A stretch of DNA of 7,691 nt from Hyphomicrobiales bacterium. Its GTDB lineage: Bacteria; Pseudomonadota; Alphaproteobacteria; Rhizobiales; UBA4765. The notes below the pieces were generated by a model that saw nothing but the letters and a program-made list of their open reading frames with translations, ran no database searches and had not been told where the DNA came from. Positions 1-6,325 of this stretch are shown here, one piece after another. The position numbers and the translations under genes were made by a program. Numbering within the stretch: position 1 is the stretch's first letter; every line of letters begins with the position of its first letter. Where the stretch lies: positions 1-7,691 of the forward strand of contig JAIYEB010000052.1 in assembly GCA_027487195.1 (NCBI GenBank), read 5' to 3'.

Positions 1-501
1 AAGCTCATGGCCTACAAGGATGAGTATGAGGTTGCGCGCCTTTACGCCGACCCTGCCTTCAAGGCGCAGCTTGAAGCACAGTTTGGCAGCTACAAGAGCC
101 TGGAGTTCCATCTCGCACCACCGATGCTGTCCAGGATCAACCCCGCGAACGGCGAGCCGATCAAGCGCGCGTTCGGCCCGTGGATGCTGACGGCGTTCAC
201 GCTGCTGGCAAAGCTCAAGGGCTTGCGCGGAACCAGGCTTGATGTGTTCGGCTATACCCACGAACGCCGGACGGAGCGCCGCCTGATCGTCGAATACATG
301 GCCATGCTTGACCAGTTCGCAGCCGAGTTGACGCCGGCAAACCATGCGACCGCCGTCGCGCTTGCATCGATCCCGGAGAAGATCCGCGGCTTTGGTCATG
401 TCAAGGAGCGCCACCTCAAGGAGGCGGAAGCCGAGCGCGCAACTCTGATGGCCGCCTTCATCTCAGGTGTTGCGCCTGAGTTACGCCAGGCCGCAGAGTA
501 A
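1..501 (+). CDS. Indolepyruvate ferredoxin oxidoreductase family protein, C-terminal fragment (5' end outside window)
   Basis: The frame is open from base 1 (Lys-Leu before the first visible Met), so this is the 3' end of a longer gene and the ATG at 7 is internal. The visible 166 residues match the C-terminal region I recall for the long fused indolepyruvate ferredoxin oxidoreductases of alphaproteobacteria (usually about 1,150 residues). Recognisable stretches are YKDEYEVARLY near the start, LEFHLAPP, FGPWM, LAKLKGLRGTRLDVFGYT followed by an ERR-ER segment, and IPEKIRGFGHVKE near the end. The family oxidatively decarboxylates arylpyruvates such as indole-3-pyruvate to the acyl-CoA, using thiamine diphosphate and Fe-S clusters and reducing ferredoxin, in amino acid catabolism in the cytoplasm. 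The catalytic and cluster-binding parts lie outside the window, so their intactness cannot be judged. The gene ends in TAA and is followed 10 bases later by a strong hairpin. Confidence 0.85.
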   Translation, partial: KLMAYKDEYEVARLYADPAFKAQLEAQFGSYKSLEFHLAPPMLSRINPANGEPIKRAFGPWMLTAFTLLAKLKGLRGTRLDVFGYTHERRTERRLIVEYMAMLDQFAAELTPANHATAVALASIPEKIRGFGHVKERHLKEAEAERATLMAAFISGVAPELRQAAE

Positions 502-507
502 CCATGA

Positions 508-535
508 CAGGACGTTGGCTGCAGCCAACGTCTTG
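508..535 (+). terminator. Perfect 22-bp palindrome / hairpin after the oxidoreductase gene, probable terminator
   Basis: Bases 511-532 are a perfect palindrome: arm GACGTTGGC (511-519), loop TGCA (520-523), and the exact reverse complement (524-532). In RNA the stem can grow by C508-G535, A509-U534 and a G510-U533 wobble to 12 pairs. It starts 10 bases after the oxidoreductase stop codon, which suits a factor-independent terminator or a 3'-end-protecting hairpin. Only two T's follow it (TCTTGACG), so the usual U-tract is missing and termination would be weak. Because the sequence is symmetric in DNA and touches a -35-like TTGACG at 533-538, an operator for a dimeric regulator of the downstream transpeptidase gene is a real alternative. 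Confidence 0.5.
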
Positions 536-592
536 ACGACCCAGGCGATAGCGCCGCAAGGATGGTGTTCACCTTCCTTTACGCGTGCACAG

Positions 593-2371
593 ATGCCCCT
601 CTATCGCTCCGCTGCTTTCGGACTGGCCTTGATGCTCTCGACAGCATCGGTCAACGCGATTGAGCTTCGCCAATCGTGGGATGCGCTTGAGGACGGCGTC
701 GCTGTCACAGCGCCCATCCTGCCTGCGGGCACAAATGCGCTGGTGCTGCCGCCTGATCAGGAACAAGACGCCGCAATCGCGCAGCCGTTGCCGGAAGCGC
801 CCGTTGCGGAAGTCCCCCCGGCTCAGGCACCAAATGCGTCCACGCCGGCCGCGCAAGCTGAAGTTCTTGCAGCGCCCGCTGACCAGGCGTCCCTTTTGCG
901 CGAGGCGCTCACGCGTTTGATGCAGGCCCCGGAGCCAGGACAGCGAAGCCCGCTTGCATTGACACAAACCGTACGCGACGCTCTCCAGACATTTTACGCG
1001 GCGCGTGACTTTACACCTGCGTTTGCAACAGAAACCGGATTTGGCGAGACAGCGCGAAGGGTGATTGCCCGGTTTGCGGAAGCACGCCGCGACGGACTTG
1101 ATCCGGGTGACTATACCCGCGCAGGGCTGTTGGTCACGGGAAGCACAGCAGACGCCATTGCCCAGCGCGAGCTGGCTTTCGCTGAGGTGCTTCTGGCCTA
1201 TGCCCGGCATGCTTCAGGTGGCCGGGTTGATCCATCGCGGGTTGATGCACGCCACGTGACAGTACGCCCGCCCTTCCTCGCGCCGTCCGCAGTGCTTCAG
1301 GATATGGCGTCAACAACGGATGCCGATGGGTTGCTTTCAAGCTTCCATCCGCAGCATGCCGGGTTTCAGGCACTGCGAAATCACCTCGCCGCAGCGCTTG
1401 ATGCGCAGACAACGCGACCACCGGCCCTGTCGCAGCGGTTCCCTCAGGGCCCCGCGCTTCGCTCAGGCATGGCTGATCCGCGCGTCGCGATTTTGCGCCA
1501 GCGCCTGTCGGTGGCCGCGCGCGATGGCGGGGACGTGATGGACGCGGCGTTGGTGGCTGCTGTCCGCGCCTTCCAGTCAAGCCGTGGGCTTGATGTGACG
1601 GGCATCGTCGGACCGCAGACCGTGCGCGCGCTGAACGCTGATATCTCTCCGCCGGTTGATCGGCGCATTGCGGATCTGACCGCGAATATGGAGCGCTGGC
1701 GTTGGCTGCCGCGCGAGCTTGGCAATCACCACGTCTGGGTCAACATCCCGGAATATCTCGTGCGGGTACGTTCCTCCGGCGCGACCACGTATGAGGGTCG
1801 TGTGGTGGTCGGCAAGCTGGACACACCAACGCCTGTCTTCTCCGATGAGATGGAGTATCTCGTCGTCAACCCATCCTGGACCGTGCCGCCGACGCTCGTG
1901 CGCACCCAGATGATGCCGCTTCTGCAGTCCGACCCGGCTGCCCTTGCCCGCCGTGGCATTGAGGTCGTGCGCAACCGCAATGGCGGGGTCAGCTTCCGTC
2001 AGCCCCCGGGTGAGCGCAACGCGCTGGGGCGGGTGAAGTTCATGTTCCCGAACAGTCATGCCGTGTACCTGCACGACACACCGGCCCGTGCCTATTTCGG
2101 CCACACCCGCCGCGCCTACTCCGCCGGTTGCGTGCGCGTGGAGCATCCCGGTCGATTTGCCGATGCTGCATTCTCGAATGAAGAGAACATCAACGGTCGC
2201 CGCATCGAGGGGCTTTATGGCCCATCCGAGCGCACACTACGGCTGCGAAACCGTTTTCCGGTTCATCTCGTCTACTTCACGAATTTCGTGCAGGCCGACG
2301 GAACGCTGGGCTCAGCCGAGGACATTTACGGCTTTCATAGCCGGCTGAAAGAACTGCTGGACCTGACCTGA
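593..2371 (+). CDS. Secreted L,D-transpeptidase, YcbB/LdtD type, with peptidoglycan-binding domain
   Basis: This periplasmic enzyme would form 3-3 (mDap-mDap) cross-links between peptidoglycan stem peptides. The 592-residue protein is close to the usual length of E. coli YcbB (about 615). Residues 1-22 are a signal peptide (basic Arg5, hydrophobic core, cleavage likely after SVNA). A Pro/Ala-rich linker spans about 40-98, followed by a scaffold region to about 285. A peptidoglycan-binding repeat lies at about 293-350 (Asp-Pro-Arg start, FQSSRGL, DVTGIVGPQTVRALN). The YkuD catalytic domain runs from about 379 to 545, preceded by the family-typical MERWRWLP. The active site is intact: His489 and His494 in NSHAVYLHDTP, and Ser510-Ala-Gly-Cys513-Val-Arg with nucleophile Cys513. 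The frame is open back to a GTG at 467, but that start lies inside the upstream gene and hides the signal peptide, so ATG 593 is chosen even though no clear Shine-Dalgarno precedes it. The last base touches the convergent neighbour. Confidence 0.93.
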   Translation: MPLYRSAAFGLALMLSTASVNAIELRQSWDALEDGVAVTAPILPAGTNALVLPPDQEQDAAIAQPLPEAPVAEVPPAQAPNASTPAAQAEVLAAPADQASLLREALTRLMQAPEPGQRSPLALTQTVRDALQTFYAARDFTPAFATETGFGETARRVIARFAEARRDGLDPGDYTRAGLLVTGSTADAIAQRELAFAEVLLAYARHASGGRVDPSRVDARHVTVRPPFLAPSAVLQDMASTTDADGLLSSFHPQHAGFQALRNHLAAALDAQTTRPPALSQRFPQGPALRSGMADPRVAILRQRLSVAARDGGDVMDAALVAAVRAFQSSRGLDVTGIVGPQTVRALNADISPPVDRRIADLTANMERWRWLPRELGNHHVWVNIPEYLVRVRSSGATTYEGRVVVGKLDTPTPVFSDEMEYLVVNPSWTVPPTLVRTQMMPLLQSDPAALARRGIEVVRNRNGGVSFRQPPGERNALGRVKFMFPNSHAVYLHDTPARAYFGHTRRAYSAGCVRVEHPGRFADAAFSNEENINGRRIEGLYGPSERTLRLRNRFPVHLVYFTNFVQADGTLGSAEDIYGFHSRLKELLDLT

Positions 2372-3388
2372 TCACAGAAGCCTGAAGCGCAGCAACAGAT
2401 TGCGTTGCAGCGCGTTGAAGTTGTCATCGGACATGATCGTCACGATCACACCGCCGTCAGGCGACGTATGGACGGCCATAGCTTCCATGTTATCGACCGC
2501 GTGATCGAGCCCAGCTTCGAGGAGAACAGATCCGGTGAGCGATGCTCCGGGTCTCAGGCTCGCAGCTTCGAAACGGCGCACTCGCATCCAGACGCCAAAT
2601 GGCAGGCGCACGCGACGCTCGAGCAGCAGAAAATCGCCATTGGGCAATGTGGCGAGGTCGGTTGCGGAAAACCCGTCAGGCTTCAACGAGAACTCTCCCG
2701 CGAGCGGCCCCCCGACGATCCATCCCGGAACCTCCGCCATGCCACGCGGAGGGTCTTCGGCAATCAGGATCAGAGCGCCACGTTGCGGACTGGTGCGACT
2801 TGCAAACGCCATCGCCTCAATGCCGCGCGCGCGTGCAAGCGAACGCACCGCGTCGGGCGTCGAAACCAATGTTGGTATCGCCGTCAGACCTCCGGACAGG
2901 GCGTAGGACAGGACACGGTTGGCATTCTCGAAAGCCACGAGCGCCTGGCCGTCGCGCACGGTCAAGGCCTCGGCGTCGCCTGGCGGACGCCCCGTAAGCA
3001 GACTGCCATCCAGCGCGCGCATGGGGCACAGACGCACACTCCCGAGCCCGGTCGGGACCTCGCCATCCGTGGTCAGCGTCCCCTCGACCCAGATCCCGGC
3101 ATCAGAAACGGCCAGAAGTTTGCGTCCGGTCGCATCAAGAGACATGCCGGAGATGCCACCAAAGCCCGTATCGGACGAGGTGAGTTCAAGACCGCCAATC
3201 CACTCCAGCCCGCCAAAGCGGCGTTCATTCGCAGCACCGTGCTTGAAGCCGTTCAGCCTGCGAGCCTCGACCGCAATCGGGACCGGTTCCGGCGGAAGGT
3301 CGCGCGGCTTTGAAAACGCCAGCGCATCACCCGCAAACGGCAGCGCCAGCGCGGAACCGAGCAGCGCCCGCCGGCTTAAGGTTGTCAA
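2372..3388 (-). CDS. Tat-exported esterase-like protein of the phytase family
   Basis: This 338-residue protein belongs to the 'esterase-like activity of phytase' group, a beta-propeller-like family whose substrate is mostly unknown. The N-terminus carries a twin-arginine-like signal, SRRALLGS at 5-12, then a hydrophobic stretch and a likely cleavage after Ala24 (DALA), so export in folded form to the periplasm is inferred. Family-typical motifs are GGISGM (77-82), SDAGIW (95-100), GDAEALT (137-143), GIEAMAF (189-195), DNMEAMAV (299-306) and the C-terminal SDDNFNALQRNLLLRF (320-335). The start codon is TTG, overlapping the TGA of the upstream hydrolase in TTGA; no in-frame ATG or GTG keeps the Arg-Arg signal, so the TTG is preferred. 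It is the last gene of the cobS-cobT unit. As I recall it, this family often lies next to cobT in alphaproteobacteria. A specific phytase activity is not claimed. Confidence 0.87.
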   Translation of the reverse strand: MTTLSRRALLGSALALPFAGDALAFSKPRDLPPEPVPIAVEARRLNGFKHGAANERRFGGLEWIGGLELTSSDTGFGGISGMSLDATGRKLLAVSDAGIWVEGTLTTDGEVPTGLGSVRLCPMRALDGSLLTGRPPGDAEALTVRDGQALVAFENANRVLSYALSGGLTAIPTLVSTPDAVRSLARARGIEAMAFASRTSPQRGALILIAEDPPRGMAEVPGWIVGGPLAGEFSLKPDGFSATDLATLPNGDFLLLERRVRLPFGVWMRVRRFEAASLRPGASLTGSVLLEAGLDHAVDNMEAMAVHTSPDGGVIVTIMSDDNFNALQRNLLLRFRLL

Positions 3389-4233
3389 CGCAGCCCCGAT
3401 ATGAAGCTTGAGATCGGCGGGCCCCAGACATCTTCGCCGCCGCCAGCGAAAAGCGAGTGCCCGTCGGAACCATACGCGGGGAGCATGACCATACGGCCAT
3501 TGCCACCGCCGGCGCGGAAGCTCGCGAACATGGCCTCGGCAAGTTCGGGACCAAAGAAGCTATCGTTCCTGGTGTAGAGCCAAAGCGTTGGAATCCGGGC
3601 ACCGGCAAAACGGCTGACACCGCTGACGAGCGCATCCGGCGTGCAATTTGATCCAACGACACCTGGCCCCGGAGGTTGTCGGCCGCCACGCCCGCCGGCC
3701 ACATTCACAACGCCCGAGACCCCTGCCGGATTTCCGGCTGCGAATGCAAGGGACGCCCATCCACCTGCTGAGTGACCAACAATCAGCGTGCCGGTTTGCG
3801 CAATACCAGGGGTGCTCCTGAGATGGGTCAAAACGGCGGCGATATCCTCGGCACCTCTGCGCCCGGCAGAGGCATAATCCGGGTTCGAGCAACTGCCATA
3901 GGTTTCAGCCCAGCCCCCGGTCGACGCGCCATATCCGCGGCGTTGGGGAAATGCGACGGCGTAGCCGCGCCGAAGAAAGTAGCGCGCAACACCGCTTGTG
4001 CAACGCCAGGGCTCCATGCCCGCACGCGCGGAAGCATTCGCAGGCGAGCCATGGTTCACAATCACAAGGGGTACAGCGCCTGCGCGTTCCGGCATGCAAA
4101 GGCGTGTGTTGAGTTGCGCGCCAGCCGGGCCCGGCACGGAAAGCACGCTCTCGCGCGTTCCCCCGTCCTGGGCGAACGCTTGGGTCGAAAGCGCCAGTGC
4201 CAGACCAAAGGTCAATGCACAAAGACGCCTCAT
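3385..4233 (-). CDS. Secreted alpha/beta hydrolase (dienelactone hydrolase-like)
   Basis: The 282-residue protein has a Sec signal peptide (Arg2-Arg3, hydrophobic core, AFA before Gln22), so it should act in the periplasm or outside. The alpha/beta-hydrolase fold is shown by the oxyanion segment IVNHGSP (58-64), the nucleophile elbow GHSAGG (153-158, Ser155), a likely acid Asp224 in LYTRNDSFF, and a likely His259 in GSDGHSLF. The full triad therefore appears intact. The mature part has four cysteines (45, 78, 115, 197), which would allow two disulfides in an oxidising compartment; that is inference. The substrate cannot be told from sequence; an ester or peptide hydrolase is possible. The ATG overlaps the cobT stop in ATGA, and its own stop overlaps the next start in TTGA, so it is probably translated by coupling in the middle of the operon. 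Confidence 0.87.
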   Translation of the reverse strand: MRRLCALTFGLALALSTQAFAQDGGTRESVLSVPGPAGAQLNTRLCMPERAGAVPLVIVNHGSPANASARAGMEPWRCTSGVARYFLRRGYAVAFPQRRGYGASTGGWAETYGSCSNPDYASAGRRGAEDIAAVLTHLRSTPGIAQTGTLIVGHSAGGWASLAFAAGNPAGVSGVVNVAGGRGGRQPPGPGVVGSNCTPDALVSGVSRFAGARIPTLWLYTRNDSFFGPELAEAMFASFRAGGGNGRMVMLPAYGSDGHSLFAGGGEDVWGPPISSFISGLR

Positions 4234-6125
4234 GCTGCTTTACGCCTGCGCGTTCGACCGCCTCCAGACGCGGTTTCCTCAAACAATTCAGCAAGCTTTT
4301 CAGTCATGACGCCGCCAAGCTCCTCGGCGTCAACGATCGTGACGGCACGCCGGTAATAACGGGTCACGTCATGACCAATGCCGATGGCGATCAGTTCCAC
4401 AGGTGAGCGGGTCTCGATCTCTTCAATGACCACACGCAAATGGCGCTCAAGATAATTGCCCGGATTGACGGACAGTGTTGAATCATCAACCGGCGCGCCA
4501 TCGGAGATCATCATGAGGATCTTGCGCGCCTCGGGCCTGAACAGCAGCCGCTTGTGCGCCCAATCCAGCGCCTCGCCGTCGATGTTCTCCTTCAGGAGCC
4601 CTTCGCGCATCATCAGCCCGAGGTTCTTCTTGGCTCGCCGCCACGGAGCATCGGCCGATTTGTAGATGATATGGCGCAAATCATTGAGCCGGCCGGGCGC
4701 TGGAAGCTTACCGGACTGTAGCCAGGTCTCGCGTGACTGCCCGCCCTTCCACGCCCGTGTGGTGAAACCGAGGATCTCCACCTTCACGCCGCACCGCTCC
4801 AGCGTGCGCGCCAGAATGTCGGCACAGGTCGCAGCCACTGTAATGGGCCGGCCGCGCATGGATCCTGAATTGTCGATCAGAAGCGTCACGACCGTATCGC
4901 GAAAATCCGTGTCGCGCTCCTGCATGAACGACAGCGCCGACATGGGATCGGTGACGACACGAGGCAGGCGCCGCGGATCAAGCGTGCCTTCTTCGAGATC
5001 GAAATCCCATGACCGACTTTGCTGGGCGAGCAAACGCCTCTGCAGGCGGTTTGCAAGCCGCGAGACCACGCCACCCAGGCTTTGCAACTGCTTGTCGAGG
5101 TAGCTGCGAAGCCGTTCCAGCTCTTCAGCATCACACAGATCTTCGGCGTCGATGGTTTCGTCAAACCGCAGCGTATAGGCCTTGTAGTCCATGCGGTTCT
5201 GGTCGTTCAGACCGTGATTGGGCGGTCGGCGCGGCTCGCCCGGCTCTTCCGCGTCAGCAGCGTCGGCGTCCATGTCGACATCGTCGCTTTCGCCTTCACT
5301 GGCTTCAACCTCGCCAGCCTCCTGCTTGTCCGAGCTCTGCTCGGTGCGCTCGCTCGACATGTTCTCGGCGTCTTCGGCCTGATCGCCCTGCTCAGCCTGC
5401 TCGCCACCCTCATCGCCATCATCAGGCGCCGTTTCTGGGTCCGGATTTTCTTCCGCATCGCCGCCAAGCTCATCGGCCATATCAAGGTGCGCAATCATGT
5501 CGCGCACGAGAGAGGCAAAGCGGCGCTGATCGCCGACGACATCGAGCATGTTCTTCAGGTCAGGCCCGGCCTTGAGCGCAATATGGGACCGCCAAAGGTC
5601 GACCATCTTCTGTGCTGCCGGCGGTGGCTTCGCGCCGGTCAGCGCCTCGCGCACCATAAGCGCAACAGCATCTTCCAGTGGAGCATCCACCTGTGCGTTG
5701 ATCTCGTGGTAGTTCCCGCGCTTGTACTTGTCGTCAAGCATGGCGCCAAGGTTCAGCGCCGTGCCTTCCATGCGCCGTGCGCCGATGGCCTCAACCCGGG
5801 CCTGTTCGACAGCATCATATATGGCCTGGGCATTTGGCCCTTCCGGGCGCAATTGGCGGTGGGTCTTGGGATCGTGACACGCCAGGCGCAGCGCCATGGA
5901 ATCCGCGTGTCCGCGCAGGATGGCAATATCTTCGACGGACATGCGCCTGGCCGGCTCAGGCAACCGAGCCTTGTCAGGCCCGATCAGGTTGGGCTTGTCG
6001 GCAGCATAAGTGATGGTCAATTCGGGCGCGCGCGCAATCGCACGCATCGTGACAGCCACCGCCTTCTTGAGCGGCTCGGTTGGCGATGGCTTCTGGCCAG
6101 GCTTTGGATTGGAATTGGAGACCAT
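4230..6125 (-). CDS. cobT: Cobaltochelatase subunit CobT (VWA/MIDAS protein)
   Basis: CobT pairs with the AAA+ protein CobS, and the CobST complex powers CobN to insert cobalt into hydrogenobyrinate a,c-diamide in aerobic cobalamin synthesis (established for Pseudomonas denitrificans and Brucella). The 631-residue length is normal. An N-terminal CobT domain covers about 15-215. A very acidic, Glu/Asp/Gln/Ser-rich low-complexity stretch at about 216-299 links it to the C-terminal part (about 310-615), which contains a von Willebrand A domain. The metal-binding MIDAS motif is intact: Asp418-Asn-Ser420-Gly-Ser422 in LLIDNSGSM, with a further Asp542 in MMISDGAP. The tail is basic (RTRRRKAA). ATG 6125 is the only plausible start and has no good Shine-Dalgarno of its own; the 39-codon frame upstream stops 4 bases before it. 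Downstream it overlaps the hydrolase gene by ATGA. No cobN or other corrin gene is in view, so a role outside cobalt insertion cannot be excluded. Confidence 0.96.
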   Translation of the reverse strand: MVSNSNPKPGQKPSPTEPLKKAVAVTMRAIARAPELTITYAADKPNLIGPDKARLPEPARRMSVEDIAILRGHADSMALRLACHDPKTHRQLRPEGPNAQAIYDAVEQARVEAIGARRMEGTALNLGAMLDDKYKRGNYHEINAQVDAPLEDAVALMVREALTGAKPPPAAQKMVDLWRSHIALKAGPDLKNMLDVVGDQRRFASLVRDMIAHLDMADELGGDAEENPDPETAPDDGDEGGEQAEQGDQAEDAENMSSERTEQSSDKQEAGEVEASEGESDDVDMDADAADAEEPGEPRRPPNHGLNDQNRMDYKAYTLRFDETIDAEDLCDAEELERLRSYLDKQLQSLGGVVSRLANRLQRRLLAQQSRSWDFDLEEGTLDPRRLPRVVTDPMSALSFMQERDTDFRDTVVTLLIDNSGSMRGRPITVAATCADILARTLERCGVKVEILGFTTRAWKGGQSRETWLQSGKLPAPGRLNDLRHIIYKSADAPWRRAKKNLGLMMREGLLKENIDGEALDWAHKRLLFRPEARKILMMISDGAPVDDSTLSVNPGNYLERHLRVVIEEIETRSPVELIAIGIGHDVTRYYRRAVTIVDAEELGGVMTEKLAELFEETASGGGRTRRRKAA

Positions 6126-6129
6126 GGGA

Positions 6130-6249
6130 TCAGTCGACGCCCCCGGAAAGTTCGAAGACCCAAGTCATTGCCTTGGCAGGTCTTTCCTGGGCAGGTCTTT
6201 CCTGGGCATGTTTTTCCTGGGCAGGTCTTTCCAGCGACGTCACTGGCAT
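6130..6249 (-). CDS. Putative 39-residue small protein or leader peptide made of 5-residue repeats, upstream of cobT
   Basis: Reading leftwards, an ATG at 6249-6247 opens 39 codons ending in TGA at 6132-6130. Nine bases upstream of the ATG is a strong Shine-Dalgarno (AGGGGAGG, 6266-6259), better than that of any neighbouring gene. The peptide starts MPVTSLERPAQ, continues as 5-residue units (ERPAQ, EKHAQ, ERPAQ, ERPAK) encoded by the 15-bp tandem repeat, and ends AMTWVFELSGGVD. The prolines every five residues argue against a helix; the tail is short and hydrophobic, with no membrane segment or signal peptide. The stop lies 4 bases before the cobT ATG in another frame, an ideal distance for coupling by terminating ribosomes. 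I recognise no family. It could be a real small protein, a leader whose translation sets cobT expression, or a chance frame through a repeat, because all three frames of the repeat unit are open. Confidence 0.45.
   Translation of the reverse strand: MPVTSLERPAQEKHAQERPAQERPAKAMTWVFELSGGVD
6174..6233 (-). repeat. Four 15-bp tandem repeats between the GNAT gene and cobT
   Basis: Four units lie end to end at 6174-6188, 6189-6203, 6204-6218 and 6219-6233. Read on the - strand the consensus is AGGAAAGACCTGCCC. The 6189-6203 unit is exact; the 6174 unit differs at its last base, the 6204 unit at two bases (AGGAAAAACATGCCC) and the 6219 unit at its first base. A weak degenerate fifth unit may follow at 6159-6173. 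Each junction contains CCTGCCCAGG, whose arms CCTG/CAGG are inverted, so the array is also a row of half-palindromes spaced 15 bp apart. The unit length is a multiple of three. Gain or loss of units by slippage would therefore keep the small reading frame and its stop before cobT unchanged. Confidence 0.9.
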
Positions 6250-6258
6250 ATCGTTTGG

Positions 6259-6266
6259 CCTCCCCT
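6259..6266 (-). promoter_or_regulatory. Strong Shine-Dalgarno upstream of the 39-codon frame
   Basis: On the - strand the bases are AGGGGAGG, with the GGAGG core at 6263-6259 followed by a 9-base spacer to the ATG at 6249. This is close to the anti-Shine-Dalgarno complement and decides the start of the small frame. If the small frame is not translated, the site has no obvious job, because the cobT ATG is more than 130 bases further on. Confidence 0.55.
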
Positions 6267-6285
6267 GACGTGCACCGACGCTGGT

Positions 6286-6315
6286 ATCCTACGCTGGCGA
6301 GTTCCACAGCGCCAA
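6286..6315 (-). promoter_or_regulatory. Possible sigma-70-type promoter for the small frame and cobT
   Basis: On the - strand TTGGCG (6315-6310, 4 of 6 to TTGACA) is followed after 18 bases by TAGGAT (6291-6286, 4 of 6 to TATAAT). It lies just after the GNAT stop codon and about 37 bases before the start of the 39-codon frame, so a start site near 6279 would leave a short leader containing the AGGGGAGG ribosome-binding site. It would give cobT and the two genes after it expression independent of cobS. The match is moderate, and such matches occur by chance. Confidence 0.28.
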
Positions 6316-6325
6316 CACGACCCGC

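Noticed and set aside
467..592. Upstream GTG start extending the L,D-transpeptidase by 42 residues
   Set aside because: It would overlap the oxidoreductase gene by 35 bases, run through the palindrome and bury the signal peptide internally. The extension has no family resemblance.
562..663. Small frame beginning ATGGTGTTC before and across the L,D-transpeptidase start
   Set aside because: It has no spaced ribosome-binding site, and most of it overlaps the signal-peptide region of the transpeptidase in another frame.
2405..3313. 302-codon open frame on the + strand opposite the phytase-like gene
   Set aside because: The translation is Arg/His/Gln-rich with no domain, and the opposite strand holds a clear family member with an export signal.
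5220..5480. Low-complexity acidic stretch in cobT as a possible insertion or frameshift
   Set aside because: The frame is continuous, and an acidic linker between the N-terminal and VWA parts is a normal feature of CobT.
6165..6209. 14-codon frame starting at an ATG in the variant repeat unit, preceded by AGGA
   Set aside because: The ATG arises from one degenerate base in one repeat unit, the product is pure repeat, and its stop lies about 40 bases before cobT. The overlapping 39-codon frame has a much better ribosome-binding site.
6159..6233. CRISPR-like array
   Set aside because: The 15-bp units are directly adjacent without spacers, and no cas gene is present.
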